NCBI RefSeq assembly: GCF_963675165.1
Contig: NC_087390.1
Span: 537,001-601,000, forward strand
DNA length: 64,000 bases
Source of the DNA: Halichondria panicea
Lineage: Eukaryota; Porifera; Demospongiae; Suberitida; Halichondriidae
Reading direction: 5' to 3'
A program made the position numbers and the translations under genes. Positions 1 through 10,400 of the stretch are shown here, in pieces. Under the pieces are notes generated by a model. The model was not told where the DNA came from, searched no databases, and saw only the letters and a program-made list of their open reading frames with translations. Position 1 is the first letter of the stretch. Each line of letters opens with the position of its first letter.

Positions 1-169
1 GAGGGGGTGTTTTCATAACTAATTTGTGATAAGGAAGTGTCATCCACGCAAGGTAATACACACAGTTGCTATAATGGAGGAATGAGAGTTCACCATTCAA
101 ACTGTACTGTATACCACACCCACACACTGTACATGACTGTACTTAGAAACACTAAAATACAAATACATA

Positions 170-358
170 CGGGAAAGAGGAACCAACATTTGACAAAGGT
201 TTGAAACAATTTCTTTGGACAATGTATAAACAAAGGTGAACATGTTGTTTGTAGGTAATCAGTAGCCCTCATCTCCCCTCAAGCATATCAAACAGGAAAC
301 CACCACAGACCACTAAAGGTGATTGATGGTATCAGCAATAGTTGTAGGGTCAACTGCT
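170..358 (+). pseudogene. Relic of two exons of the Death-ZU5-Death gene
   Basis: This stretch on the plus strand is closely similar to the minus strand of about 59560-59720. That region holds the end of the coiled-coil exon and the next short exon of the ZU5 gene, and the similarity includes the intron between them. The second exon carries an in-frame TAG here (reading SNQ-stop-PSSP, where the gene reads DNQSPSSP). No other exons accompany it. The paralogous block near 15.85 kb lacks it, so it was inserted into this block. Similarity is seen directly; the mode of transfer is unknown. Confidence 0.7.
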
Positions 359-359
359 G

Positions 360-1090
360 GTTACCTAGGGCAGTATACTAGACTGATCTCATGATATGCC
401 AACATCTATCCTACATGTCAATGCACAACACTCGTTATTATAATTATAGTAAGAAAGTTACTCTGAAGTTTGTGACGAATCTGTGCAGAACGGGGAAGAT
501 GGAGTTGGGTTGACTCAGTTTAGCATTTTCTCCAAAGTATTGCACAACTTCTCCGAACGCCTCCTACAAAATGAGGTTTACATGTGGTGTGATCGATAAG
601 CAATTGGTAATTACATGTACGTACTCAACATTGATGATACCATTTGAAAGGTCTCTTTTTAAGCTGTCAAAAACCCCCAAAATAGTTGAAATTGAATGCA
701 CGTTATGGCAGCTGAAAGAGTCCTCAAACCATTGATTAAACGGAGGGGGGATGAAGTTGGTATGTAATAGACGGACTATAATTATAACACGAGTGTAGGG
801 TCCAATTTGTCTGACAAAAGCGTGGGCTATAATTAGGGTATACGTTGGTATAAATGTTCGCGGTAGATGCTTGATCAGCGAAAACCATGAACATTTATAC
901 CCTCGAAATATCCCCGCTATACGGTAGCTAGGGAAATACTGAATGGAAGGAACTACCTACAGACAACACTGATAGTACACTCATAGGGAGGTAATAAACC
1001 CTCCACTGATATAGCTAGTGCAGCACTATTAGCATGCAGTGGATGAGATGGTGGTCTCACACACACACAGCTATTATCCGCCCACTCTCT
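360..1090. repeat. Non-coding block duplicated at 15.9-16.6 kb
   Basis: No gene is seen here. The sequence recurs with small differences at about 15880-16597. It includes a family of short dispersed sequence with the words TTGAAAGGTCTC and GTTATGGCAGCTGAAAGAG, whose reverse complement is found in the EAF-CPVL intervals near 3.9-4.3 kb. It also contains a hairpin whose arms read GGTATAAATGTTC and GAACATTTATACC at about 849-901. The right side ends in CCCCGCTATACGGTA, resembling the ends of the MITE family at 52541-52749. Confidence 0.6.
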
Positions 1091-1093
1091 CAC

Positions 1094-1806
1094 ATGAAGA
1101 ACTGAGATCCGTTGGTGATTGGTCCCTTGTTGGCCATTGAGAGGAGGAATGGTTTCTCGTGTTTGTGCTGGAACACCTCATCCTTGAACATGCCACCATA
1201 GATGGACTCCCCACCCATTCCACCACCTGTGTGGGGTGTGGGGGGTGGGTATGTGTGTGTGAGGTGTGTGGAGAGGTGTGAAACACAAAGATTGTCCAAT
1301 TGTCTTCGGGGAAACTAGTGAAGATGTGCAGTACCCTTGTGTGTACACGTAATTAACTTGCGACTAAAAGATATTTAAGCATCGTATTTTTTCACACTTA
1401 GGTACAGAATTGTATCACAAATGACATGATACAATGTCCATACTGACCGCAGCTGAAGTCTCCTCCTTGTACAATGAAGCCCTTCACTATACGGTATGGG
1501 TGTGCCCTTGTAGTGTAATGGCTTGAACGTGCTCTTGCCCCTCCCCCCTCTCACCCGTACACAGACACCGGAAGTTCTCCGTTCTCTTGGGAACCACATT
1601 ACTATATAACTCAAACACAACCCGCCCAGCTGAACAAGAGAGGAAGAAATACTTTTTACGACAGTCTACATTAATACAGCATATTAAAATGTCTACTAGA
1701 TCTAGTACAGCTTGATTATACAGCCAAACCAACACATCCATAACTTACTTGCCACTCCATTGATAGCTATGTCAAAGAAACATCGTGGAAGAGGAGCAGG
1801 CATCAT
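1094..1806 (-). pseudogene. Cyclophilin 5' exons, copy 1 (frameshifted)
   Basis: Three exons of a cyclophilin-type peptidyl-prolyl isomerase are visible: 1806-1749 (MPAPLPRCFFDIAINGVA), 1629-1448 ([13 protein letters not shown]...) and 1226-1094 ([13 protein letters not shown]...NGSQFF). The N-terminus resembles the longer nuclear cyclophilins (PPIG/NKTR-like) more than cyclophilin A. Compared with the copy at 16.6-17.3 kb, exon 2 has one extra C in the run near 1540. This shifts the frame after GERGEG and loses the catalytic [14 protein letters not shown] stretch. The exon 3 donor (AT followed by GTGAGAG) is intact, but no later exons are seen in the window. Function as an isomerase is therefore not expected. 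Confidence 0.8.
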
Positions 1807-2046
1807 GAAATTAGGCTATCTTCATGCATGGAGGGTGTATCTTTTACCACATGGCAGTAGTTGGGCGTTGCTGTTGGATTGGACTGATACGCCCATCTAG
1901 CCAATAATTGTGATCTTACCAATGTTTCATTAATGATCTTTACCCTAATAAAGTATCAGATTTAGTACACAATGCATTTTCACAACAATTAACACTAGAC
2001 TACAAGTCAGAAAACAGAGAATCTTGTGCCTTGTTTTTTAATACTT

Positions 2047-2575
2047 GACCATACCATAGATTGAAGAGAGAGGGATAGGAAACGGAGTGGTGCACGTGAT
2101 GATTTTACATTGAATCTGCAGTGGAGCCTCGAAAATTATCCGCGCTACTCCCTATGAACGAGGCTATTAAGCACACTTTTGCCGGGTAACTCCCAAAGCT
2201 GTGTTTCCTCGAGACATAATCTCTTTCAGCAACTTAAAACACGCCTAGTCCATGAGCCACGTGTAGTACTTGCTAATGACTGACCACACCCAGTAAAAAG
2301 AGACTTTCCAATAAAGTTATATGTTCCCAAGGCTGTTTTAGAGCTATTGGAACATGTAACGTGTAAGCGTGCTGGTTATGACTACTACAATAGGTATAGA
2401 CCTTGAAATATAAGTGAGTTGCACGGACTAAGCACAGTTACTTGTAGTTTATTATGCACTGAGTGTAGAAATAGACATTGTTGTGATGGCCTCGATTAAA
2501 CCGCACCGTAGCGCGGATGTTACTCGAGATACAAACCGTTTCCTATCCCTCTAACTCTTCAATCTATGACCATAC
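2047..2575. mobile_element. MITE with about 33-bp inverted ends and 7-8 bp target duplication
   Basis: The ends CATAGATTGAAGAG (from 2055) and CTCTTCAATCTATG (to 2568) are inverted copies. The match continues for about 33 bp through GGGATAGGAAACGG. ACCATAC (or GACCATAC) flanks both sides as a target-site duplication. The homologous sequence at 14595-14610 is an empty site with one copy (TTGACCATACATACAAG). No transposase is encoded. The 8-bp target duplication fits the hAT superfamily; that assignment is inference. Confidence 0.88.
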
Positions 2576-2711
2576 GTACAAGACCCTCCTCTTTGACCAT
2601 ACTGGCATACAAGACCCTCCACGATTTTTGCAACGCTATTCTTTCAATTGTTTTATCAACGATCTTTACCGTATATGACAATTTGGCATCAAGTACGTGC
2701 AGTCTTGTTTT
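2576..2711 (+). promoter_or_regulatory. EAF-side half of the duplicated divergent promoter
   Basis: This 136-bp stretch ahead of the EAF ATG is similar to the intervals at 24.2-24.4, 34.9-35.0, 45.3-45.4 and 14.6-14.7 kb. They share the words AAGACCCTCC, TTGCAACG and GATCTTTACCGTAT. In this unit no NLR exon lies on the other side, because a cyclophilin-bearing block joins here. Promoter function is inferred from position only; no TATA box is obvious. Confidence 0.45.
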
Positions 2712-3683
2712 ATGGCTGAAGTTGCTTCTACTGAACAGCTCCCAGTGAAACTGGGTCAGGAATACCGAATAAAACTGAGCAAAAGCTTCACCTTCCCCAG
2801 GGAGAATGCCTATTACACCATCAAATGTGAGTCAGAGTTTCTCCGATTTACACCATACTAAAATATCGCCATGCATACATAGAGTTCATCTCCTTCAGTG
2901 AAGGATTATATAAACCAGTATGATAGGAAGACTGTAGTGGCGTGTCTCCACCCCCTTAGTCTTAATATAAATACATGTATTTTTTTCAGCCTAATTTTAC
3001 CGAATCATTTAGTGACTGACATTGATGGCCACTGTATCAGATGACTTGAAGCCTCTGTCAGTGGATCCCACAAAGCCTGGTAAACTGCGAGTGGCTGATG
3101 ATGAAGTGAACGTACGACTACCAGTAGTACAGGTGAGGGGATAACTGTAGCTTAGCTACAATCACTTCCTCCATACCCTGAGGTTGTATCTAGGGAAGTG
3201 AGCAGTCACCGTGGTGGTACACTGGGGTACTGTACAACTAGCCCAGCATCATATCATACACTATTTGCTATCTCACAGCAACTGAGCTAGATCTATTAGT
3301 AGGTTTCTAGGGAGCAAACTTAATAAGCAAGTACATGTAGTTGTGTAGTTACAATTATGAGCTCTCCAATCAGCTATTTTATTGTGAGGCATGTTTGCCA
3401 ATAGAGAGGTGGCCTCCTAACACAGTCAGGTCCAAACACACAATTATATGCTATGGAGATGTTGAGTGGCTGTATTATAGAGGGTGACTACAATAGACAG
3501 GTTTGACTATAACTACATTCTGCCCCCCTCCACTTCCACACAGGCTGAGTGGATTGATGATGTGGCCCAGTTCAGAGGACCCAAGAAGCCTGTCACTAAA
3601 GAGTGTGTGCTCATCATAGACACTGTGTCTGGGGAGGCAGTACTGGAGAGGATCAGTAACAACATCCAACTCAAGGCCATCAG
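2712..3683 (+). pseudogene. EAF: EAF-like N-terminal exons, copy 1 (gene truncated)
   Basis: Three exons with good splice sites: 2712-2826, 3041-3132 and 3544-3683 (115+92+140 nt). The reading is MAEVASTEQLPVKLG..., YDLKPLSVDPTKPGKLRV... and ...KKPVTKECVLIIDTVSGEAVLERISNN. This matches the conserved N-terminal domain of ELL-associated factors: a HTI-YDFKP block, a charged valine-rich strand, and the KRPYQKDCVLI/VLEKLSSSIQ block. EAF proteins bind ELL and belong to the elongation machinery in the nucleus. The frame is open through all three exons, but the serine-rich C-terminal activation region is not present downstream. Sequence goes straight into CPVL exons, so this is a truncated passenger copy. 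Confidence 0.8.
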
Positions 3684-3689
3684 GTTATT

Positions 3690-4485
3690 AGTAGGACACT
3701 CAGGCAGAGTCAAGTGTATTATGTGTGTACACTAACCACTAGGACACCCTCTATAATTATTACAGCCCAGGTTAATGGAGTTGCTTGCTTATAATTATAG
3801 ACAAAATCTGCTGTAGCAAAAGTCACTATAAGGGCACCAAAGTGTAATAGCTTCCCAATGGTGGGGACTCTTCAGCTGCCATAACTTGAATCCAATTTCA
3901 ACGCCTTTATGATTTCTTGAAAGCTTAGACAGAGACCTTTCAAAGGGTGTCATCAAAGTTTATAATTATTCAAGCGATAATAGCATTTGCCAATTTGGCA
4001 ATACCATGGACAATAGCCCATGGTCCAAAGGCGAAAAATGACAAATTACGGCCCCAACGATTTAAACACATAATTTGATCAGTCTCTTTGTACGCTTTCA
4101 GAAAATCATAAAAATGTTGACATTGGATCACCAGTACTGAAGAGTTATGGCTGTTGAAAGATACATGTATGTTTAACTACAACCCCCCTCCGTTTGTTCA
4201 ATGGTTCGGGGACTCTTTCATCTGCCATAACTTGAATTCCGGGTATCCAATTTCTGATTTTCTGAAAGCTTAGAAAGATACCTTTCATATTTGAGAGATA
4301 AAAAAGCAATTCTTATTTCTGCTGCTACCCCTCACACATACACACACACCACATCTATTTAATGCCTGTTCCCCATTCCCAACACTCCCATCACCACCAC
4401 AAAACCTCTAGACAATTCCTGAGGTTTATTATCATAAAATCACCTCAACCAAGCAACCTACATTTATACAGATAAGACACCCACC
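3690..4485. other. Non-coding interval between EAF and CPVL pieces
   Basis: No exon was recognised. The interval contains two direct copies (about 3860-3960 and 4200-4290) of a dispersed sequence with the words GGGGACTCTT, GCCATAACTTGAA and GAAAGCTTAGA. The same arrangement recurs at 25.5-26.0, 36.2-36.3 and 47.3-47.4 kb. Confidence 0.5.
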
Positions 4486-4529
4486 CACACACACACACAC
4501 ACATGCACACACACACACACACACGCACG

Positions 4530-4572
<43 letters not shown>
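4486..4572. repeat. CA microsatellite that replaced an exon start
   Basis: About 85 bp of CA/CG-interrupted dinucleotide repeat runs straight into the CPVL exon at CATACGCTGACC. In the paralogues at 26234, 36823 and 47691 the repeat ends in a clear acceptor (CAG or TACAG) followed by GGACGGAC and about 18 further exon bases. Those bases are missing here. Confidence 0.8.
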
Positions 4573-5997
4573 CATACGCTGACCTTGTGTTCCAGTTTGG
4601 AATGGCTGACGAGAACCAAGCCACTTACATTTATTCAAGGACCAACACGGCTGAGCAGTACATCAAAGCTGAACGGTTTTACGATGGCTTCAAGGTACAC
4701 ACATTATACACAGCATCAGAACTCTAGTCACAGAGGCAACTCTAGTACTCAGTACCTGTACAGGAACCAACTACTGAAGCCACTGACTAACTACAATGTA
4801 TGTGCATCACGTACCCCCTTTCGTCCACCAGGGTTCAGTACCTAGCAGTTAGTGAACATTGTAGCCAGCTGTGTGCTTGTCTAAGCTATTACTCAACGCA
4901 GCTGTTACGGTTTATTCGGTGGCCAATTCACAGAAGCTCAGCGTCCAAAATCCATTTCACATTCTCAAAGTAGGTATAACATGTTTGTGCCGACTGTTGC
5001 AGATTTTTGATGCTCTGCTCAACGGAGATCTGATACCGTATCCTACGTACTTGTACAACATCACTGGATCCACCACCTACTACAACATTCTCAGGACCTC
5101 GCTAGGTACACGTATGTTGATAGAGTATGTCAGAAAGTGTTGGATAGAAGTATACAGTCCTGTTTGGAGTGGTATATACTCTTTTTACCTATACGTAGTG
5201 TACTGAACATTCTACTGTATTATTTACCTTATGTTGGTACATACTTAACCAGTGTTTGGTTAAAGGGCTCTTGTTTGAGTAGCTGATTGAATTTGGGAAT
5301 CTGTACAAGTTAAGTTGTGTGTATGGATTGAATTTGGGGAAGTCCTGGACTATACAATTATCTCTATTGTGGTCATGTACTGTGTTAGAGGACATTGAGA
5401 AGCTGTGTGCATGGCAAAGAAAGATTAGCAGTAATACATGCTGCCCCTCCCCCAAGCCATAGTCTAGCCTGCCACCCTGTTTGAACTGTACACTGGGGGA
5501 AACACTGACTTAAGTATTGTAGGGTGTTGTTGAAATGTCATGCCCTGGGGTGATTGGTTTCTCCCTGTGTGTATACTTGTGTAAGGAAACCAATCTATAG
5601 CTGTCACCCCTTGCAAGGGCAGACCAACAGTGGCTATAATAAAGAGGTAGTCTGGCTCAAACACATGCTATGGAGACTCTGAAGCTTGTTAACCTGGCTG
5701 TATTGTAAAGGGTGCCTGATTATAGGCTGACCACAATAGAAAAGTTTCACTGCATTTAATTTAGTTACAGTATAAGAACTGTAGAGGGAAATTGCTGACA
5801 TTTTGGTCATACAAATTGATTATTTAAGACAGTTCTTCACATTCAATATTTCTTATTCGTCCAGCCTCCCCTGATTTTAACTACTACGTTCCCTTCATCA
5901 ACACCACTGACATCAGACGAACCATTCACGTCGGCAGTCTCAGCTATGGCTATCACGCTGAGGTGGACAGATTAAAGGTTGCTAGTTTTGTATATGT

Positions 5998-6885
5998 TCT
6001 TACCCCCCTCCCCACACACACACACATTTCTTGTTCTTACCCCCCCCCCACACACACACACATTTCTTGTTCTCCCCCCCCACACACACACAAATTTCTT
6101 GTTCTCACCTCCCTCCCCACACACACACAAATTTCTTGTTCTCACCCCCCCCCCTACACGCACACACATTTCTTGTTCTCCCCTCCCTCCCCACACATAC
6201 ACACATTTCCTGTTCTCACCCCCCCCCACAGATAAATTTCTTGTTCTCACCCCCCCCCACAGATAAATTTCTTGTATCACCTCCCTCCCCACACACACAC
6301 AAATTTCTTGTTCTCACCCCTCCCCCCCACACACATAGCCTCGAGACCAGCCGTTCGTTATCTGAAAGAACGCCTGGTCAAGTTCCAATGTAGCACTCAC
6401 TCTAGCTGAGTCAGCGTTTTATAGCATCATAATGATATTCATGGGTAATACACCTTGTGCGGACCTTTGTGGGCAATTACCTGTCCAAGAAATTCCTGGA
6501 CCATAGAACGAGTGCTACATTGGAACTTGACCAGGCGTTCTTTCAGATAACGAACGGCTGGTCTCGAGGCTACCCACACACACACACATTTCTTGTTCTC
6601 ACCCCCCCCCACACACACACACATTTCTTGTTCTCACCCCCACCCCACACACACCCACATATTCTTGTTCTCACCCCCCCACTCACACACATATTCTTGT
6701 TCTCACCCCTCCCCCCACACACACACACATTTCTTGTTCTCACCCCCACCCCACACACACCCACATATTCTTGTTCTCACCCCCCCACTCACACACATAT
6801 TCTTGTTCTCACCCCTCCCCCCACACACACACACACACATATTCTTGTTCTCACCCCTCCCCCCCACACACACACACACATTAAA
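5998..6885. repeat. C-tract/CA minisatellite array 1
   Basis: The unit is about 28-35 bp: ATTTCTTGTTCTCACC, then a C-run of 5-10, then (CA)n. It repeats about 10 times before and about 9 times after a MITE at 6336-6572. It lies inside the CPVL c-d intron. All long [16 protein letters not shown] readings across it are repeat artefacts, not proteins. The minus strand is G-run rich with about 25-nt spacing. Confidence 0.95.
6336..6572. mobile_element. 237-bp MITE with about 63-bp terminal inverted repeats
   Basis: The left end TAGCCTCGAGACCAGCCG and right end CGGCTGGTCTCGAGGCTA are inverted. The match runs about 63 bp to GTAGCACTC/GAGTGCTAC. Both flanks read CCCACACACA, so a 9-10 bp target duplication is possible but cannot be separated from the repeat. 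The same element sits at the same place in the array at 49483-49719. Confidence 0.9.
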
Positions 6886-6904
6886 GGTTTCTAATTTTGT
6901 TATG

Positions 6905-6927
6905 TTCGGGTTAACCCTAACCCTAAC
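6905..6927. repeat. Telomere-like CCCTAA repeat inside an intron
   Basis: GGGTTAACCCTAACCCTAAC precedes the last CPVL exon. It is preserved in every unit: about 18597-18615, 28705-28724, 38937-38957, 39298-39318, 39724-39744 and 49992-50012. It matches the metazoan TTAGGG telomere repeat, but only two to three copies long. Confidence 0.85.
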
Positions 6928-7096
6928 TCCCACACACACATTTCTCCCTTCACAGATAGGAGATGATGTTGCCGGGTATGTGAGGACAGTGAACAAGTTT
7001 ATGCAGGTGGTCGTGAGAGGGGGTGGGCACATTCTCCCGTTTGACCAGCCGGAGAGAGCACTCAACCTCATCCAGAACTTTGTGAACATGCAATAG

Positions 7097-7421
7097 CCTA
7101 TTATAATTATGTTGTCTGGAAATGATCATGCTTCAAGTATAAGGATAAAAATGAAATTTATAATTATAGTCATGTCATTTAATATGTTGTTTGAAGAGAA
7201 GATTTTAATTACCAAATCAACGAAACGATCAAAAACAATTGCTATTAGAGACATAAATAATTATGGAGTGTATAATTATTGTATAGAGTTTATACTCTCT
7301 GCCCAATGGTACACAAAAATATACTGTACATGTATAAGAAAGATAGCCACCGATTGGGAAGACTTATCAGATTTAGTATACAAACTAGACCATAACATAA
7401 AACAGGAGTCATGCATACATA
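7097..7421. other. Tail-to-tail interval between CPVL and NLR-A
   Basis: This is a 325-bp AT-rich interval between the two converging stop codons. It is conserved in the other units at 18.8-19.1, 39.9-40.2 and 50.2-50.5 kb. It should contain the 3' ends of both transcripts. No additional gene is seen. Confidence 0.5.
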
Positions 7422-10400
7422 CTACCAAATAAACACAATTCTTCGTCTGACATCAACGTACTCGGGACATGTGACAATGTTCTTTTTTGTATTCCTAGAA
7501 GTTCCGAATTCTTTCAGTGTTTTGTTTTCCAACAGCCCCCTGACAATTTGGGAGTAGTCGGTGATCTCAGCATTGAGGTGAAACACCTCTAGAGTCTTGT
7601 TCTTGGCTAACACATTACCGACAGCTTCAGCCTCTTCAGTGGTATCAGTGTACGGTATAAAATCTGAAACGTACAGACGGAGTATTAGGTGTTTAACTGT
7701 ATTGTTTTCTCCCAATGCTTCCAAGGCGGGTAGTAGCTCCATTGGCAACGACGTATCAACCCAATGTAGTTCAATAAATTGTAGAGTTGTATTAAGTTGA
7801 AACATTTGGGCCAGTCCTAAATAATCAAGCGGTTCACCATAACTCATAATAATAGGTGAAATAGTTAGCTTAGTTAGACTTGTGTTAACTTGCAGTCCCT
7901 GCATTAAATGACTCGGGCTACTTTTGAAATTCCTATAACACAGTGTCAATTCCTCTAGAGATGTGTCAGTCTGTAGACACTCACCAATAGCTTCATCAAA
8001 ATCGCAGTCAAGGTTACATGTAAGTTCAAGGCTTTTAATGGAATGTAATCGATTGTCTTTGAGAGAACGTAAAACTTCACAGGCATTATCAAGACATAAC
8101 AAAGTTAGTGATTGCAAGTGCTGGGGGGTACAGAAATATTCAAATTGGCCCATTTCACTTTGGATATCGAGTTCTTTAAGTATCGGACAATTGAGTAGAG
8201 TACTAAAAAGCTGCTCAGATTGTGCGGGGGTCAAGTTAACACGGGAAGAGCATCGCAGATATTGTAAGCTTAGTTTCCAGTGGCTTAATATTGAAATTAA
8301 GTTTCTGATACTAGACTCTGAAAAAACCTCATTGTCTGTTGAAAATATTCTTTTTGCTTCGTTATCGGTAAACGAATGTTCAAACAGTAAATGTGGTAAG
8401 ATTTTCGTGTTGTTCCTTTTTAACTCAGTCACGTTCAATCCAATTGAAATACACCAATTATAAGCATCTGTGATGGGTAAGTCAATAATAGAAATTGCTT
8501 GTACAGCAATAGGATCTTGTACCAAATGTATCACCAACATTTCAATACTAGAATGTGCAATGAAGTCAGACAACAACTCTTCATCAACTGGCGATACTTG
8601 AGCACATTTCAAAACTTTCAAGCAGTGTTTTGGCTTCAAAATATCAAGTATTCGTATCACAGTGTCTCTTGAGATGCCAAAATCTAGCTCTACAACACTT
8701 AAGTTTGGAGATAGCTGTATAGTGTCAAATATTTTTAATACACATGGAACCTCAGGCCCAACAAATTCATTGTCAATAATATTACTGATAGTGACTCTTT
8801 CTAATTCTGGTAGTATCCTATCAGTGAGTGTATGCCAAGCAGATGGAATCTTGAATGTGGTAGACATTTTCAGATGGCTTACACTTAGAGTAAAAGAAGG
8901 CAAAACTTTGTTGATTCCTGCTAATATCATTGATCTATCCACATTATACACATTGTCATTAAACTCGAACATGTCCATTAGAGTTACTTTGAAATGAGCA
9001 GACGCTACAACATAACCAAGTGCAAACTGATCAATATCATCCTCATCATTTAGCGGTGGTTCATACAGCACATTACAATACAAGTCCTTCATGGCTTGCA
9101 CATTTTGGCTTTCATAGATCCACAGAATTTGATCACTTGAGAATTCACACATTCTCTCGGCTTTTGATGATCCTTCCTCATAGTAGTACAAGTAATTCGG
9201 AGTTGGAAGTACACACTGTGTCCATGGGTCATTCAGTTTAGTCAATCCAGCTAAAAACAATAAAATCATCTTGTATGATCCATCATTAGCCTTCGTTTCA
9301 AACAAAATAAATTGCTCGTGTGGGGTGTTATTTTTCCAGACGTAAAATGCAGCGAGGAACTCTTGAAGTGTTAGATGAAGGAAATTGTAAGATGGAGAAC
9401 TGTTTCTTTTCATTATGGATTTATATAAAGGATATACACTGTTCATGAATCCAAGTGTAGTGCTAGCATCAGCAATATCTTCTTTGAAGAAAACCAACTG
9501 TTGTTTTTCTTTCGTTATTCCATTGTACGCAATTTGGCAGAGCTTATCAAAATGTACCTGAAGTGACGAAGGTAACTCACTCAGCTCACCACTCCAATCA
9601 CTCTCTGGTTTGTCATGCAAATATCTTATAATCAAAACTTGAGAGTATGCAGTGTATAGTTCAGTTGTTGTGTTAGGAAAGATGCTATTGCTTTCGTCGT
9701 GGCATTCTCTGTAAACTTCAACTACAATTCTGGCATGAAGAGGGTTATACATTGCACTAGAGATACGTGGATTAGAGTCAATGTATTCACGTAGTTCTGG
9801 TGGAGCCCCATCTTTAATCATTAGATCAATATACTCAAGAATTTTTTCTGAAGAAAATCCCAAGATTTCAATGAATTGATCAATTCTTGAACTACACTGA
9901 GTAGCAGGTAGATCACATGCCGCCCAGGGTCTAGTAGTAACAAGAACAGTACAACTAGAAAGAAGGTCTCCGGTTATTAGTTTCATAAAAATAGAATCTT
10001 TTTGTCTAAGGAATGGTGGTAACTCATCTAGGCCTTCCAAAATGAAAAGAATACCGTGCCCATGATGATTTTGTATGGTAGTAGTAGCAACAACATTTTC
10101 AGAAGCATCAATATTTTCACATTGAAATAGATCAACTAATTCTACAGCTTCCTGAACATTCTTATCTCGAAGTCGGAGCAATACAACGAGGGAGTAATCT
10201 GTCCAAACCTTACCATTAGCCCATTGTCTGCACAGTTCCCATGACAAAGTCGTCTTACCTCCTCCAGGAGCCCCTTTAATTACAATTAGCTTAGAGAACT
10301 TGCCCTCTACTTTGGAAGCTATCTGGTCCATTGTAATTCTCTCTCTAGGAAATCTATGCAGCTTGCCTTGAACTATTAGTGACCAAGACTTTTCCATTTC

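Larger units (their letters stand above)
4573..7096 (+). pseudogene. CPVL: CPVL-like serine carboxypeptidase C-terminal exons, copy 1
   Basis: Exons: a 4573-4694 (AYADLVFQFGMADENQ..., 5' end lost to a CA repeat), b 5003-5105 (IFDALLNGDLIPYPTYLYN...), c 5865-5977 (PDFNYYVPFIN...IHVGSLSYG...) and d 6956-7096 (DDVAGYVRTV...GGGHILPFDQPERAL, then stop). The series matches the C-terminal half of vitellogenic-like serine carboxypeptidases (family S10, lysosomal/secretory). The catalytic His lies in GGGHILPFDQP. The Ser exon (GESYAG type) is absent because EAF exons lie upstream. The exon expected between c and d, which carries the catalytic Asp (NGQLD in the family), is replaced by minisatellite. 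Phases of a-d still join in frame, but no peptidase activity is possible from these exons. Confidence 0.8.

Noticed and set aside
3484-3735. Minus-strand frames opposite EAF exon 3 (MTLPECPTNNLM... type)
   Set aside because: Antisense of the EAF exon, repeated only because the exon is repeated.
3544-4694. A fused EAF-CPVL protein made by splicing EAF exon 3 to CPVL exon a
   Set aside because: EAF exon 3 ends in phase 2 and CPVL exon a begins in phase 0. The joined frame would stop after a few codons. In unit 1 the acceptor is also lost.
4871-5206. A 111-residue frame starting at 4871 as a separate gene
   Set aside because: The meaningful part (IFDALLNGDLIPYPTYLYN) is CPVL exon b with its own CAG acceptor; the remainder is intron read-through.
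6905-6927. A chromosome end, because of the telomere-like repeat
   Set aside because: Only two to three repeat copies, inside an intron and repeated in every unit, with genes continuing on both sides.
7963-8463. Plus-strand open frames opposite the NACHT-LRR exons (also near 30.1-30.6, 41.5-42.2 and 20.0-20.3 kb)
   Set aside because: They are antisense shadows of the NLR coding exons, without splice or family support.
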